A DNA stretch of 64,000 nucleotides, from contig NZ_JAGINW010000001.1 of the NCBI RefSeq assembly GCF_017876405.1, forward strand, positions 8,693,203-8,757,202, read 5' to 3'. Made by a program: the position numbers and the translations under genes. Source of the DNA: Kibdelosporangium banguiense (GTDB taxonomy: Bacteria > Actinomycetota > Actinomycetes > Mycobacteriales > Pseudonocardiaceae). Below, piece after piece: positions 40,686 to 48,918 of the stretch (the stretch's first letter is position 1; each line of letters opens with the position of its first letter). Under the pieces are notes generated by a model, which ran no database searches, was not told the origin of the DNA, and saw only the letters and a list, made by a program, of their open reading frames with translations.

Positions 40686-41717
40686 GTGAGTGAATCAGGT
40701 GGGTGGTCCGCACCCGACGACCAGTCGGACAGACCGCAGGACCCGGCGCCGCAGCAGCAGCCGTATCCCGCGGCACCGCCACCGCCGATGTACTACGGCC
40801 CGCAGCAGGCGCCGAAACCCGGCGTGATCCCGCTGCGCCCCTTGGGGCTGGGCGAGATCCTCGACGGGGCGGTCACCACCATGCGGACCTACCCCAAGCA
40901 GATGCTGGGCATCTCGGTGCTGATCTCGGCGGTCACCAACCTGCTGGTCTACGGCATCACGATCTTCCTGGTCACCCAGACCACGGTGTTCACCCCGGAC
41001 TTCACCTCAGGCATGGACCAGGCCGACCGTGACCTGGAACTGCTGCGGATCTCGCTGCTGGTGAGCATCCCCGGGCTGATCATCGGCATCCTGGCCGGAA
41101 TGATCCTCAACGGGCTGCTCACCGTCGTGATGGGCAAGGCCGTGCTCGGCCAGCCGATCACCGTCAGCGAGGCCTGGGGACATGTCCGGCCCCGCTTCGG
41201 TGCCCTGGTCGCGGTCAGCCTGCTTTACACACTGCTCGTCACGGCGGGCGCGATCGTGTTCGTCATCCCGGGTGTGTGGCTCTACATCCTGTTCAGCCTG
41301 GCCAGCACCGCGTTGATCCTTGAAGGCGCACCCGTCGGCCGGTCGATGACACGCTCCCGTGTGCTGATGCGCGACGCGTGGTGGCGCACGTTCGGGATCC
41401 TGTTGCTCACCGCGCTGCTGACGTTCCTGCTGAGCCTGATCATCAGCCTGCCGTTCTCGCTGATCAACGGCGACCTCAGCTCGGTCACCGGCCTGGACCC
41501 GCAGTACGAGACGGCGTACCTGCTCACCACGATCGGCACGATCATCACCCAGGCCATCACGCTGCCGCTGACCTCCGGCGTGACCACGCTGATCTACATC
41601 GACCGGCGGATGCGCCGGGAAGGCATGGACATCGAACTCGCCCGCCAGGCCGGCATGACCCCGCCGCAGCCTCCCCCGCCGCCGTACCCGGGCGGGCCCG
41701 CCCCGCAGTCCTGGTGA
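40686..41717 (+). CDS. Proline-rich-terminus multi-helix membrane protein
   Basis: Protein of 343 residues. The first 45 residues are Pro/Gln-rich and cytosolic; then RPLGLGEILDGAVTTMRTYPKQMLG leads into about six membrane helices, and the C-terminus is again Pro-rich. This domain (related to the glycerophosphodiesterase membrane domain) regularly heads the DUF4129-MoxR-DUF58 operon of actinobacteria. GGGGG six bases before the GTG is the ribosome site. It overlaps the DUF4129 gene by four bases. Function unknown. Confidence 0.83.
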   Translation: MSESGGWSAPDDQSDRPQDPAPQQQPYPAAPPPPMYYGPQQAPKPGVIPLRPLGLGEILDGAVTTMRTYPKQMLGISVLISAVTNLLVYGITIFLVTQTTVFTPDFTSGMDQADRDLELLRISLLVSIPGLIIGILAGMILNGLLTVVMGKAVLGQPITVSEAWGHVRPRFGALVAVSLLYTLLVTAGAIVFVIPGVWLYILFSLASTALILEGAPVGRSMTRSRVLMRDAWWRTFGILLLTALLTFLLSLIISLPFSLINGDLSSVTGLDPQYETAYLLTTIGTIITQAITLPLTSGVTTLIYIDRRMRREGMDIELARQAGMTPPQPPPPPYPGGPAPQSW

Positions 41718-42316
41718 GCGACATCCCGGTCGACATCGGCCGCGACCAGGCCCGGGACGCCGCGCTGCGGGAACTGTCCGACCCGGCCTACCGGGACGCC
41801 GAGCCGTCGTGGTTCACCCAGGCGGTGCGCTGGGTGCTGCAACGCCTCAGCGACCTGTTCGACAGCGTCGGATCCGTGGTGCCCGGCGGGTTGTGGAGCA
41901 TCGTGGCCCTGATGGTGGTGCTGCTGGGCATCGCCATCGGGGTACGGCTCAAGGTCGGCAAGCTCGCCCGCACCACGAGCGCGACAGTGTTCGGCGACCG
42001 CGTCCTGACCGCGGCCGATCACCGTCGAGCCGCGGAAACCGCCGCAGCGCAAGGAGATCTCGCCGAAGCCGTACGGGAACGGTTCCGTGCGATCGTCCGC
42101 GGGCTGGAGGAACGTCACGTGCTCGACCCGCGCTCCGGCCGGACCGTCGACGAAGCCGCCAGCGAGGCCGGCCGCTGGCTTCCCGAGCACGCCGACGCGT
42201 TGCGCGCGTCAGCCCGCTTGTTCGACGACGTCTGGTATGGCGGCCACCCGGCCACCGCGGCGGGATATCAGAGCCTGGTGGACCTCGATCTGGCGCTGGA
42301 CGGCGCCCGCCGATGA
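41714..42316 (+). CDS. DUF4129 membrane protein
   Basis: Protein of 200 residues from GTG 41714 (GTGA overlap). One central membrane helix (LWSIVALMVVLLGIAIGV) separates an N-terminal region with an amphipathic helix from the C-terminal DUF4129 domain (AEAVRERFRAIVRGLEERHVLDPRSGRTVDEAA). DUF4129 domains occur with transglutaminases and MoxR-DUF58 systems; the exact role is not known. Confidence 0.85.
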   Translation: MSDIPVDIGRDQARDAALRELSDPAYRDAEPSWFTQAVRWVLQRLSDLFDSVGSVVPGGLWSIVALMVVLLGIAIGVRLKVGKLARTTSATVFGDRVLTAADHRRAAETAAAQGDLAEAVRERFRAIVRGLEERHVLDPRSGRTVDEAASEAGRWLPEHADALRASARLFDDVWYGGHPATAAGYQSLVDLDLALDGARR

Positions 42317-43410
42317 GCACGTCCGTCTCCCCCGACGCCCGGCGGATCTGGGCCGCCGCCCGCGGCCCGCTGATCATCGGGGTGATCGTGCTCGCCACGG
42401 TGATCGTGATGTCGCTGTTCCGCGACAGCCCCAGCCTGGACGCCCTCGACCCGGACTCGGTCGCCCCGACGGGAAGCCGTGCCGTGGCAAGGCTGCTCAC
42501 CGCCCAAGGCGTCCAGATCCACCCCGTGGACACCGCCCAGGCCGCCGGTGAAGCCCTCGACGGCGGCGCCACACTGCTGATCACCCAGCCGAACTGGGTC
42601 AACCCGGTCCGGCTGAACCAACTGCGCGACCAGGCCCGCACGGTCGTCGCCATCGCACCGCAGGGAGACGCCGTCGGCGCCCTCATCCCGGGTGTCGACA
42701 GTGCGGCCAGTGTCCCGACCGGCACCCGCGAACCAGGATGTTCCCTGCCCGCGGCCCGCGCCGCCGGAGCCGCACGCATCGGCGGAATCACCTACTCCGA
42801 CGAGTTCTCGTGCTACGACGGCACCCTGGTCGCGCGGTCCCAGACAATCCTGCTCGGCGGCGCCGCGCCGCTGTCCAACGAGACCCTCGCCGAGGAAGGC
42901 AATGCCGCACTGGCGTTGCGCCTGCTCGGACAGCACCAGCGCCTGGTCTGGTACCGGCCGTCACTGGCCGACCCGGCCCGCGACGGCGGCCAACAGTCCT
43001 TCTACGACCTGATCCCGCCGGGCTGGAAGTTCGGCCTCGGCCAGGTCGTGATCGCGATCCTGCTGTTCATGCTGTGGCGCGGCCGCAGACTCGGCCCGGT
43101 GGTCACCGAGCCGCTGCCGGTCGTGGTCCGTGCCGCCGAGACAGCCGAGGGCCGCGCCCGGCTCTACCGCCGCGCCGGCGCGACCGACCACGCCGCCGAC
43201 GCACTGCGACGCTCCGCCATCAACCGGCTGATCCCGTTGCTGGGCTTGACCTCCGACGCCACGCCCGAAGCCGTCGCGGACGCTGTCGCAGCCCACACCG
43301 GCCGCGACGCCCGTATGGTCCTTTGTGGACCTCCGCCCGGCACGGAACAGGCATTGGTCGACCTGGCCGGGGACCTGGACCGGCTGACTGATGAAATAGG
43401 TCCACTGTGA
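42313..43410 (+). CDS. DUF4350 membrane protein
   Basis: Protein of 365 residues from ATG 42313 (ATGA overlap). Two membrane helices, near 20-40 and 235-255, bracket an outer domain with PTGSRAVARLLTAQGV and the two cysteines of EPGCSL and FSCYDG. DUF4350 resembles the glutamine-amidotransferase/GATase-like ABC auxiliary fold. A cytosolic helical tail follows. Constant member of the MoxR-DUF58 operon. Confidence 0.84.
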   Translation: MSTSVSPDARRIWAAARGPLIIGVIVLATVIVMSLFRDSPSLDALDPDSVAPTGSRAVARLLTAQGVQIHPVDTAQAAGEALDGGATLLITQPNWVNPVRLNQLRDQARTVVAIAPQGDAVGALIPGVDSAASVPTGTREPGCSLPAARAAGAARIGGITYSDEFSCYDGTLVARSQTILLGGAAPLSNETLAEEGNAALALRLLGQHQRLVWYRPSLADPARDGGQQSFYDLIPPGWKFGLGQVVIAILLFMLWRGRRLGPVVTEPLPVVVRAAETAEGRARLYRRAGATDHAADALRRSAINRLIPLLGLTSDATPEAVADAVAAHTGRDARMVLCGPPPGTEQALVDLAGDLDRLTDEIGPL

Positions 43411-43420
43411 GGGGGAACGG

Positions 43421-44374
43421 ATGACGGACGAGTCCCGTGCGGCGCTGATCGCACTGCGCAGCGAAGTGGGCAAGGCGGTCGTCGGCAACGACGCCGCGGT
43501 CACCGGGCTGATCATCGCACTGCTGTGCCGCGGGCACGTACTCATCGAAGGCGTTCCCGGCGTGGCCAAGACACTGCTGGTACGCGCGCTCGCCGGGGCA
43601 CTGGACCTCAAGTGCACCCGCGTGCAGTTCACCCCCGACCTGATGCCCGGCGACGTGACCGGCTCGGTCGTCTACGACCCGCACAAAGCCGACTTCGTCT
43701 TCCGCGAAGGACCGGTGTTCACCAGCCTGCTGATCGCCGACGAGATCAACCGCACGCCCCCGAAGACACAGTCGGCGCTGCTGGAGGCCATGGAAGAACG
43801 CCAGGTCTCCATCGACGGCACGCCACGGCCACTGCCCGACCCGTTCATCGTGATCGCCACCCAGAACCCCGTCGAATACGAGGGCACATACCCCCTGCCG
43901 GAAGCCCAGCTCGACCGATTCCTGCTCAAACTGACCATGCCCACACCGTCGCGCGACGACGAAGTGGGCATCCTGACCCGCCATGCCGCCGGGTTCGACC
44001 CACGCGACCTCGCCGGCGCCGGGATCCAGCCGGTCGCGGGCAAGGCCGACCTGGACGCCGGACGCGCCGCGGTCCGCGCATTGACCGTGCACGAGCAGGT
44101 TCTCGGATACATCGTGGACATCTGCCGCGCCACCCGGAACTCCCCCGCGGTACGCCTGGGCGTGTCACCGCGTGGCGCGACCGCGCTGCTCGCCGCCGCA
44201 CGAGCCTGGGCCTGGCTGTCCGGCCGCGAATACGTCACACCCGACGACGTCAAAGCGTTGGCCCGGCCTGCCTTGCGTCACCGCCTCGAACTACGGCCCG
44301 AAGCCGAACTCGAAGGCGCCACGACCGACGGGGTACTGGACGGCGTGCTCGCAGCCGTGCCGGTCCCCCGCTGA
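43421..44374 (+). CDS. moxR: MoxR-family AAA+ ATPase
   Basis: AAA+ protein of 317 residues. Walker A is GVPGVAKTLLVRAL, Walker B is LLIADEINRTPPKTQSALLEAMEERQV, and sensor 1 is IATQNPVEYEGTYPLPEAQLDRFLL. MoxR ATPases act as chaperones that activate VWA partners; the DUF58 protein encoded just downstream is the expected partner. It follows DUF4350 by ten bases with GAGGGGG as ribosome site. Confidence 0.93.
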   Translation: MTDESRAALIALRSEVGKAVVGNDAAVTGLIIALLCRGHVLIEGVPGVAKTLLVRALAGALDLKCTRVQFTPDLMPGDVTGSVVYDPHKADFVFREGPVFTSLLIADEINRTPPKTQSALLEAMEERQVSIDGTPRPLPDPFIVIATQNPVEYEGTYPLPEAQLDRFLLKLTMPTPSRDDEVGILTRHAAGFDPRDLAGAGIQPVAGKADLDAGRAAVRALTVHEQVLGYIVDICRATRNSPAVRLGVSPRGATALLAAARAWAWLSGREYVTPDDVKALARPALRHRLELRPEAELEGATTDGVLDGVLAAVPVPR

Positions 44375-44378
44375 GACC

Positions 44379-45665
44379 ATGGCCGTCACCGGCCGCGCCG
44401 GCCTGCTCGCGTTGCTCGGCGCGCTCGTCGTCGGGTTCCTGATCCCCTCATGGACCGGGATCGCAGTGGTCACCGGCGTGGTCCTGCTCGCGATCGTGGC
44501 AGACCTCGCGCTGGCCGGACCCGTCCAGGCGTTGACGTTCACGCGCGGCGGCGACCGGATGGTCCGTCTCGGCGAACCCGCCTCGGTAACGCTGACGATC
44601 ACCAATCCCGGACCAGGCCGGGTCCGTGGACTGCTGCGCGACGCCTGGCCACCCAGCGCTGGCGCAGAAGACCGGCATACCATCGATATCCGGGCACGCG
44701 GACAGCAAACCGTCACCACTGCCCTGACTCCCAGCAGGCGCGGCGACCGGATGGCCCACCGCGTCACGGTTCGAGCGTTCGGCCCGCTGGGATTGGCTGC
44801 ACGGCAAGGCTCTCACGCCATTCCATGGACCGTGCGCGTACTGCCGCCGTTCACCAGCCGACGACATCTGCCGGCCCGGCTGGCACGACTGCGTGACCTC
44901 GACGGCAGGCTACGCACACTCGCCCGCGGCCAAGGCACCGAATTCGACTCCCTGCGCACCTACGTCGCCGGCGACGACGTCCGCTCGATCGACTGGCGCG
45001 CGACAGCCCGCTCCACCGACGTGATGATCCGGACCTGGCGGCCCGAACGGGACCGGCACGTCATGATCGTCCTGGACACCGGCCGCACATCCGCCGGACG
45101 CGTCGGCGACATCCCCCGCCTGGACGCCGCCATGGACGCGGCCCTGCTGCTGGCCGCACTGGCATCCCGCGCCGGCGACCGCGTCGACCTGTTCGCCTAC
45201 GACCGGCAGGTCCGCACCAGCGTGCAAGGCTCCGCCGACCTGCTGCCCGCACTGGTCAACGGCATGGCCACCCTCGAACCCGCCCTGGTCGAATCGGACG
45301 CCTCCGGGATGGTCGCGGAAATCCTGCGCCGGTCACGCAGGCGCTCCCTCGTGGTCCTGCTGACCGGCCTGGACCCGGACCCCCTGGAGCAAGGCCTGCT
45401 GCCAGTCCTGCAGATGCTGACCTCACGACACCTCGTACTGCTCGCCAGCGTCGCCGACCCACGCATCGCGGAAATGGCCGCAGCCCGCGGCGACGCCGAA
45501 GCCGTGTACGACGCCGCCGCGGCAGCACGAACCCTGCAGGAACGCCAGCACGTCGCCGCCGTCCTACGGCGCCGGGGCGTGGAGATCGTCGACGCGACAC
45601 CCGACGAACTCGCCCCGGCACTGTCGGACGCCTACCTGGCGTTGAAGGCCGCCGGACGCCTTTAG
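44379..45665 (+). CDS. DUF58 (VWA-like) membrane protein
   Basis: Protein of 428 residues. Two N-terminal membrane helices (residues about 8-45) are followed by a beta-rich region and the DUF58 signature GQGTEFDSLRTYVAGDDVRSIDWRATARS. A VWA-like domain starts at VMIVLDTGRTSAG, a partial MIDAS in which Gly-Arg-Thr replaces the usual SxS pattern. Four bases downstream of moxR. The couple probably assembles or activates an envelope complex. Confidence 0.9.
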   Translation: MAVTGRAGLLALLGALVVGFLIPSWTGIAVVTGVVLLAIVADLALAGPVQALTFTRGGDRMVRLGEPASVTLTITNPGPGRVRGLLRDAWPPSAGAEDRHTIDIRARGQQTVTTALTPSRRGDRMAHRVTVRAFGPLGLAARQGSHAIPWTVRVLPPFTSRRHLPARLARLRDLDGRLRTLARGQGTEFDSLRTYVAGDDVRSIDWRATARSTDVMIRTWRPERDRHVMIVLDTGRTSAGRVGDIPRLDAAMDAALLLAALASRAGDRVDLFAYDRQVRTSVQGSADLLPALVNGMATLEPALVESDASGMVAEILRRSRRRSLVVLLTGLDPDPLEQGLLPVLQMLTSRHLVLLASVADPRIAEMAAARGDAEAVYDAAAAARTLQERQHVAAVLRRRGVEIVDATPDELAPALSDAYLALKAAGRL

Positions 45666-45677
45666 GGCATGTCCCTA
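45663..45677. terminator. Hairpin spanning both convergent stop codons
   Basis: TAGGG-CATGT-CCCTA; the outer TAG on each strand is the stop codon of DUF58 (+) and the NmrA-type gene (-). Confidence 0.4.
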
Positions 45678-46529
45678 GGCCTGCGCGGCCTGGGCGATCG
45701 TCTCCGCGATCGGCGTGGTCGGACGCCCGATGAGCCGCGAGAGGTCACCCGAGGTCCCGGCCAGCTTGCCACGGTTGATCGCGTCGTCCACGTCCACCAG
45801 CAGATCCGCGAAACCCTCCGGGATCCCCAGGGACACAAGCAGCTGCTTGTTCTCGGCCGGCGGCAGGTACTGGTGGGTGACCGGCTTGCCGGTCTGCTGG
45901 GTGATCTCGTCGGCGAACTCCTTGAACGTCCACGCGACATCCCCGCTGAGCTCGTAGGCCTTGTTCACGTGCCCGTCCCCGGTCAGCACAACCGCGGCCG
46001 CAGCGGCGAAGTCCTCACGGGTCGCGGTGGCGATCCTGCCGTCAGGGGTGACACCGTTGACGATCTCGCCGCGCTGCACGATCCCCGCGAAGTCCTGGAA
46101 GTACATCTCGGAATACCAGCCGTTACGCAGGAACGTGTACGGCAGACCAGAATCGAGAATCAGCTGCTCCGTCGCACGGTGGTCGGCGGCCAGCACGAAA
46201 TCCGCCTCAGGACCACCCAGCACACTGGTGTACGCCAGCTGCGCGACACCGGCGGCCTTCGCCGCGTCGATCACCACGCCATGCTGCGCGGCCCGCCTGC
46301 CGACATCCGTCCCCGAGATCAGCAGCACCCGATCCCCCGCCTGGAACGCACCCGCGAACGTCTCAGGATTGTCATAGTCGGCCACATGCAAGGCGACACC
46401 CAGACCGACGCCCTTGTCGAGGCTGCGCACAACAGCCCTGATATCGGCCGCCGGCACGCCGGACTCCAGCAGATCCGCGATGACCAGCCGGCCGAGCAGG
46501 CCGTTCGCCCCGGTGACAACGATGCTCAT
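45675..46529 (-). CDS. NmrA-type quinone oxidoreductase-like protein 2
   Basis: Atypical SDR of 284 residues from ATG 46529, six bases after AAAGGA. GANGLLGRLV is the NADPH loop; GVAQLAYTSVLGG, DHRATEQLILDSGLPYTFLRNGWYSEMY and AYELSGD match QorB/QOR2-type NADPH:quinone reductases. It is divergent from an HxlR regulator, the usual partner of such genes, with an inverted repeat between. The pair interrupts the MoxR-DUF58-SpoIIM-RDD locus. Confidence 0.88.
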   Translation of the reverse strand: MSIVVTGANGLLGRLVIADLLESGVPAADIRAVVRSLDKGVGLGVALHVADYDNPETFAGAFQAGDRVLLISGTDVGRRAAQHGVVIDAAKAAGVAQLAYTSVLGGPEADFVLAADHRATEQLILDSGLPYTFLRNGWYSEMYFQDFAGIVQRGEIVNGVTPDGRIATATREDFAAAAAVVLTGDGHVNKAYELSGDVAWTFKEFADEITQQTGKPVTHQYLPPAENKQLLVSLGIPEGFADLLVDVDDAINRGKLAGTSGDLSRLIGRPTTPIAETIAQAAQA

Positions 46530-46580
46530 AGGATCCTTTGCTCCCTGTGTCGATTCACTCCGCGTGCTCACCCTAGGGGT

Positions 46581-46603
46581 GGTACTAACTCGGCGAAAGT
46601 ACC
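46581..46603. promoter_or_regulatory. HxlR-type operator
   Basis: GGTACT-N11-AGTACC, a perfect inverted repeat between the HxlR gene and its divergent target. Confidence 0.6.
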
Positions 46604-46613
46604 CACTTTGAAG

Positions 46614-46619
46614 TAAGGT
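46614..46619 (+). promoter_or_regulatory. Candidate -10 (TAAGGT) for leaderless hxlR gene
   Basis: TAAGGT, six bases, then ATG at 46626. Confidence 0.45.
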
Positions 46620-46625
46620 GCACGC

Positions 46626-47021
46626 ATGGCCAGCAGGGAAATCACCGAGTTCAAGCCAGACGTCACCCAGCCCCAATGCCCCTCACGCGCCGTGCTCGAA
46701 CACGTCACCAGCCGCTGGGGCGTACTGGTCCTCGCGTGCCTGCTGGAGCGCTCATACCGGTTCAGCGAACTACGCCGCAGAATCGGCGGCGTCAGCGAGA
46801 AAATGCTCGCCCAGACACTGCAGACCCTCGAACGCGACGGATTCGTCAACCGCGACGCCAAACCGGTCATCCCACCACGCGTCGACTACTCACTGACCCC
46901 GCTGGGACAAGAAGTCGCCGAACAGGTGTGGGCACTGACCAAATGGGTGGAGAACAAACTGGGCAACGTGCTCGAAGCACGCGACACCTACGACGAAACG
47001 CACACAGCCCAAGCAGGTTAA
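46626..47021 (+). CDS. HxlR-family regulator
   Basis: Winged-helix protein of 131 residues. CPSRAVLEHVTSRWGVLVLACLLERSYRFSELRRRIGGVSEKMLAQTLQTLERDG carries the HxlR signature with an N-terminal cysteine (PQCPS) that in relatives senses quinones or electrophiles. It likely represses the divergent quinone reductase gene. Predicted leaderless. It shares four bases at its 3' end with the SpoIIM gene. Confidence 0.9.
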   Translation: MASREITEFKPDVTQPQCPSRAVLEHVTSRWGVLVLACLLERSYRFSELRRRIGGVSEKMLAQTLQTLERDGFVNRDAKPVIPPRVDYSLTPLGQEVAEQVWALTKWVENKLGNVLEARDTYDETHTAQAG

Positions 47022-48025
47022 GCCGAAACCGGCAACGAATCACCCGCATATCGTGCGTCGATATCACCCGTCTCGCCAGCCGACGCCGCCCGACGACCCA
47101 GAACGAACACATACGACAAGAACAACGCCTCAGCCACCACCCCGATGCCGACACGCGCCCACGTCGGCCAGCCCGACGGCGTCACAAACGCCTCGATCAC
47201 CCCGGCCACCGCCAGCACACACGCCAACCCGAGCACCACGACCACCACAGAACGGCCCTGCTGAGCCAAAGCCTGCGCCCGCGACTGTCCACGTGGGTCG
47301 ATCACCGTCCACCCCAGACGCAACCCGGTACCCGCCGCGACGAACACCGCCGTCAACTCCAGCAACCCATGCGGCGAGATCAACCCGAAGAACACCTCAC
47401 CCCGGCCCGCCGCGAACATCAGACCCGCGGAAAGCGCCACATTCGCCGCGTTCATCCACAACATCACGACCACCGGCACACCGAACAGCACACCCAGCAT
47501 CACGCAACCCGCGGCCACCCACGCGTTGTTCGTCCACACCTGCGCCGCGAACGAACTCGCCGGGCCACTCGAGTAATAGGTCTCGAAACTACCGCCCGGC
47601 CTGGTCAACTCCTTGATCTCCTCCGGCGCGGCGATGTTGCCCTGCACATCAGGGCTGCCCGCGATCCACGCCGCCACCAGACCCGACACCGCGATGAACA
47701 CCAACGCGGTCGGCACCCACCAACGCCACCCCAGATACAGCACCGCAGGCAACCGCCGCGAAAAGAACAACCCCACCTCACGCCAAGCCGGACTGTGCGT
47801 CCCCGTGATCGCCGACCGCGCCTGCGTCACCAACGCCGACAACCGCGCCACCAAAGCCGGATCCGGCACCTCGGTCCGCACGATCGACAAATGCGTCGCG
47901 ACCCGCTGATACAGCCGGACAAGCTCATCGGCCTCCGGACCGCGCACCGAACCGGACCGCCGCACCAGCTCCGTCAGCCGATCCCACTCCGCGCGATGCG
48001 CAGCAACGAACACATCGATGTCCAC
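47018..48025 (-). CDS. SpoIIM/DUF95-family membrane protein
   Basis: Protein of 335 residues from GTG 48025. The cytosolic N-terminus (DIDVFVAAHRAEWDRLTELVRR) precedes about six helices; LISPHGLLELTAVFVAAGTGLRLG is the SpoIIM-domain signature. In non-endospore actinobacteria it pairs with RDD proteins next to MoxR-DUF58; the role is unproven, perhaps membrane remodelling. Divergent from the RDD gene with only 40 bases between. Confidence 0.87.
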   Translation of the reverse strand: MDIDVFVAAHRAEWDRLTELVRRSGSVRGPEADELVRLYQRVATHLSIVRTEVPDPALVARLSALVTQARSAITGTHSPAWREVGLFFSRRLPAVLYLGWRWWVPTALVFIAVSGLVAAWIAGSPDVQGNIAAPEEIKELTRPGGSFETYYSSGPASSFAAQVWTNNAWVAAGCVMLGVLFGVPVVVMLWMNAANVALSAGLMFAAGRGEVFFGLISPHGLLELTAVFVAAGTGLRLGWTVIDPRGQSRAQALAQQGRSVVVVVLGLACVLAVAGVIEAFVTPSGWPTWARVGIGVVAEALFLSYVFVLGRRAASAGETGDIDARYAGDSLPVSA

Positions 48026-48065
48026 ACCCCGTACTATTCCGCATTGATCAGGGGGGTAGATCACG

Positions 48066-48899
48066 ATGTCCGATCTCGTCAGCGGCGAGGCAGTGCTGCT
48101 CGAACTGCGCGTGGCCAAACTCGCCAGCCGCGGCCTCGCCTTCGCCCTGGACGTCCTCATCCAGGCAATCACCCTGCTACTGGCGTTCCTGCTCATCGTG
48201 CCCGGCGACGCCATCGGCTTCGACAGCGCGCTCGCCGCCACAGTCACCCTGGTCGTCATCGTGCTCGTACTGGTCGGCTACCCCACCACCGCCGAAACCC
48301 TCACCCGCGGCCGCACGATCGGCAAAGCCGCCCTCGGGCTACGCACCGTACGCACCGACGGCGGGCCGATCCGCTTCCGGCACGCCATTGTCCGGGCACT
48401 CGCCGGTTTCTTCGTGGACTTCTGGGGATTGGGCCTGCTCGGCGTGGTCGCCGTCGTCGTGTCACTGTCGTCCAAGAACGGCCAACGAGTGGGCGACCTG
48501 CTCGCAGGCACGTTCGTCGTACGGGAACGCGTCCCGCAACAACAGGTCGCCGGGCCCGTCTACATGCCGCCGCCGCTTGCCGGATGGGCCGCGACCCAAC
48601 AGGTTTCCGCACTGCCCAACGACCTGGCACTGGCCGTCCGCCAATACCTCGGCCGGGTCCACCAACTCACCCACGACGCCGCAGCATCCCTTGGCTACCG
48701 CCTGGCAGGCGAAGTCAGCGCACACCTCGGCACCCCGATACCGCCGAACGTCCCGATCCCGGCCTACCTGGCAGCCGTACTGGCCGAACGCCGCAACCGC
48801 GAAGAAGGCCGCCACCCACAGATCCCTCCTCAACCGCCGGTTGAGGAGGCGTTCCCGACCACACCACCATCGGACGGCCCGTTCGCGCCGCCCAGCTAG
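48066..48899 (+). CDS. RDD-family membrane protein
   Basis: Protein of 277 residues. KLASRGLAFALDVLIQ contains the Arg-Asp pair pattern of RDD; three or four helices follow to about residue 150, with RTIGKAALGLRTVRTDGGPIRFRHAIVRAL and a late GDLLAGTFVVRE. The last 110 residues are soluble and helical with a Pro-rich end. AGGGGGG is the ribosome site. Partner of the divergent SpoIIM gene. Confidence 0.88.
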   Translation: MSDLVSGEAVLLELRVAKLASRGLAFALDVLIQAITLLLAFLLIVPGDAIGFDSALAATVTLVVIVLVLVGYPTTAETLTRGRTIGKAALGLRTVRTDGGPIRFRHAIVRALAGFFVDFWGLGLLGVVAVVVSLSSKNGQRVGDLLAGTFVVRERVPQQQVAGPVYMPPPLAGWAATQQVSALPNDLALAVRQYLGRVHQLTHDAAASLGYRLAGEVSAHLGTPIPPNVPIPAYLAAVLAERRNREEGRHPQIPPQPPVEEAFPTTPPSDGPFAPPS

Positions 48900-48918
48900 C
48901 TACTTGGGGGTTTCTAGC

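Noticed and set aside
46676..48844. 722-codon plus-strand open frame
   Set aside because: Arg/Pro/His-rich shadow across hxlR, the antisense SpoIIM gene and RDD; each of those has clear domains.
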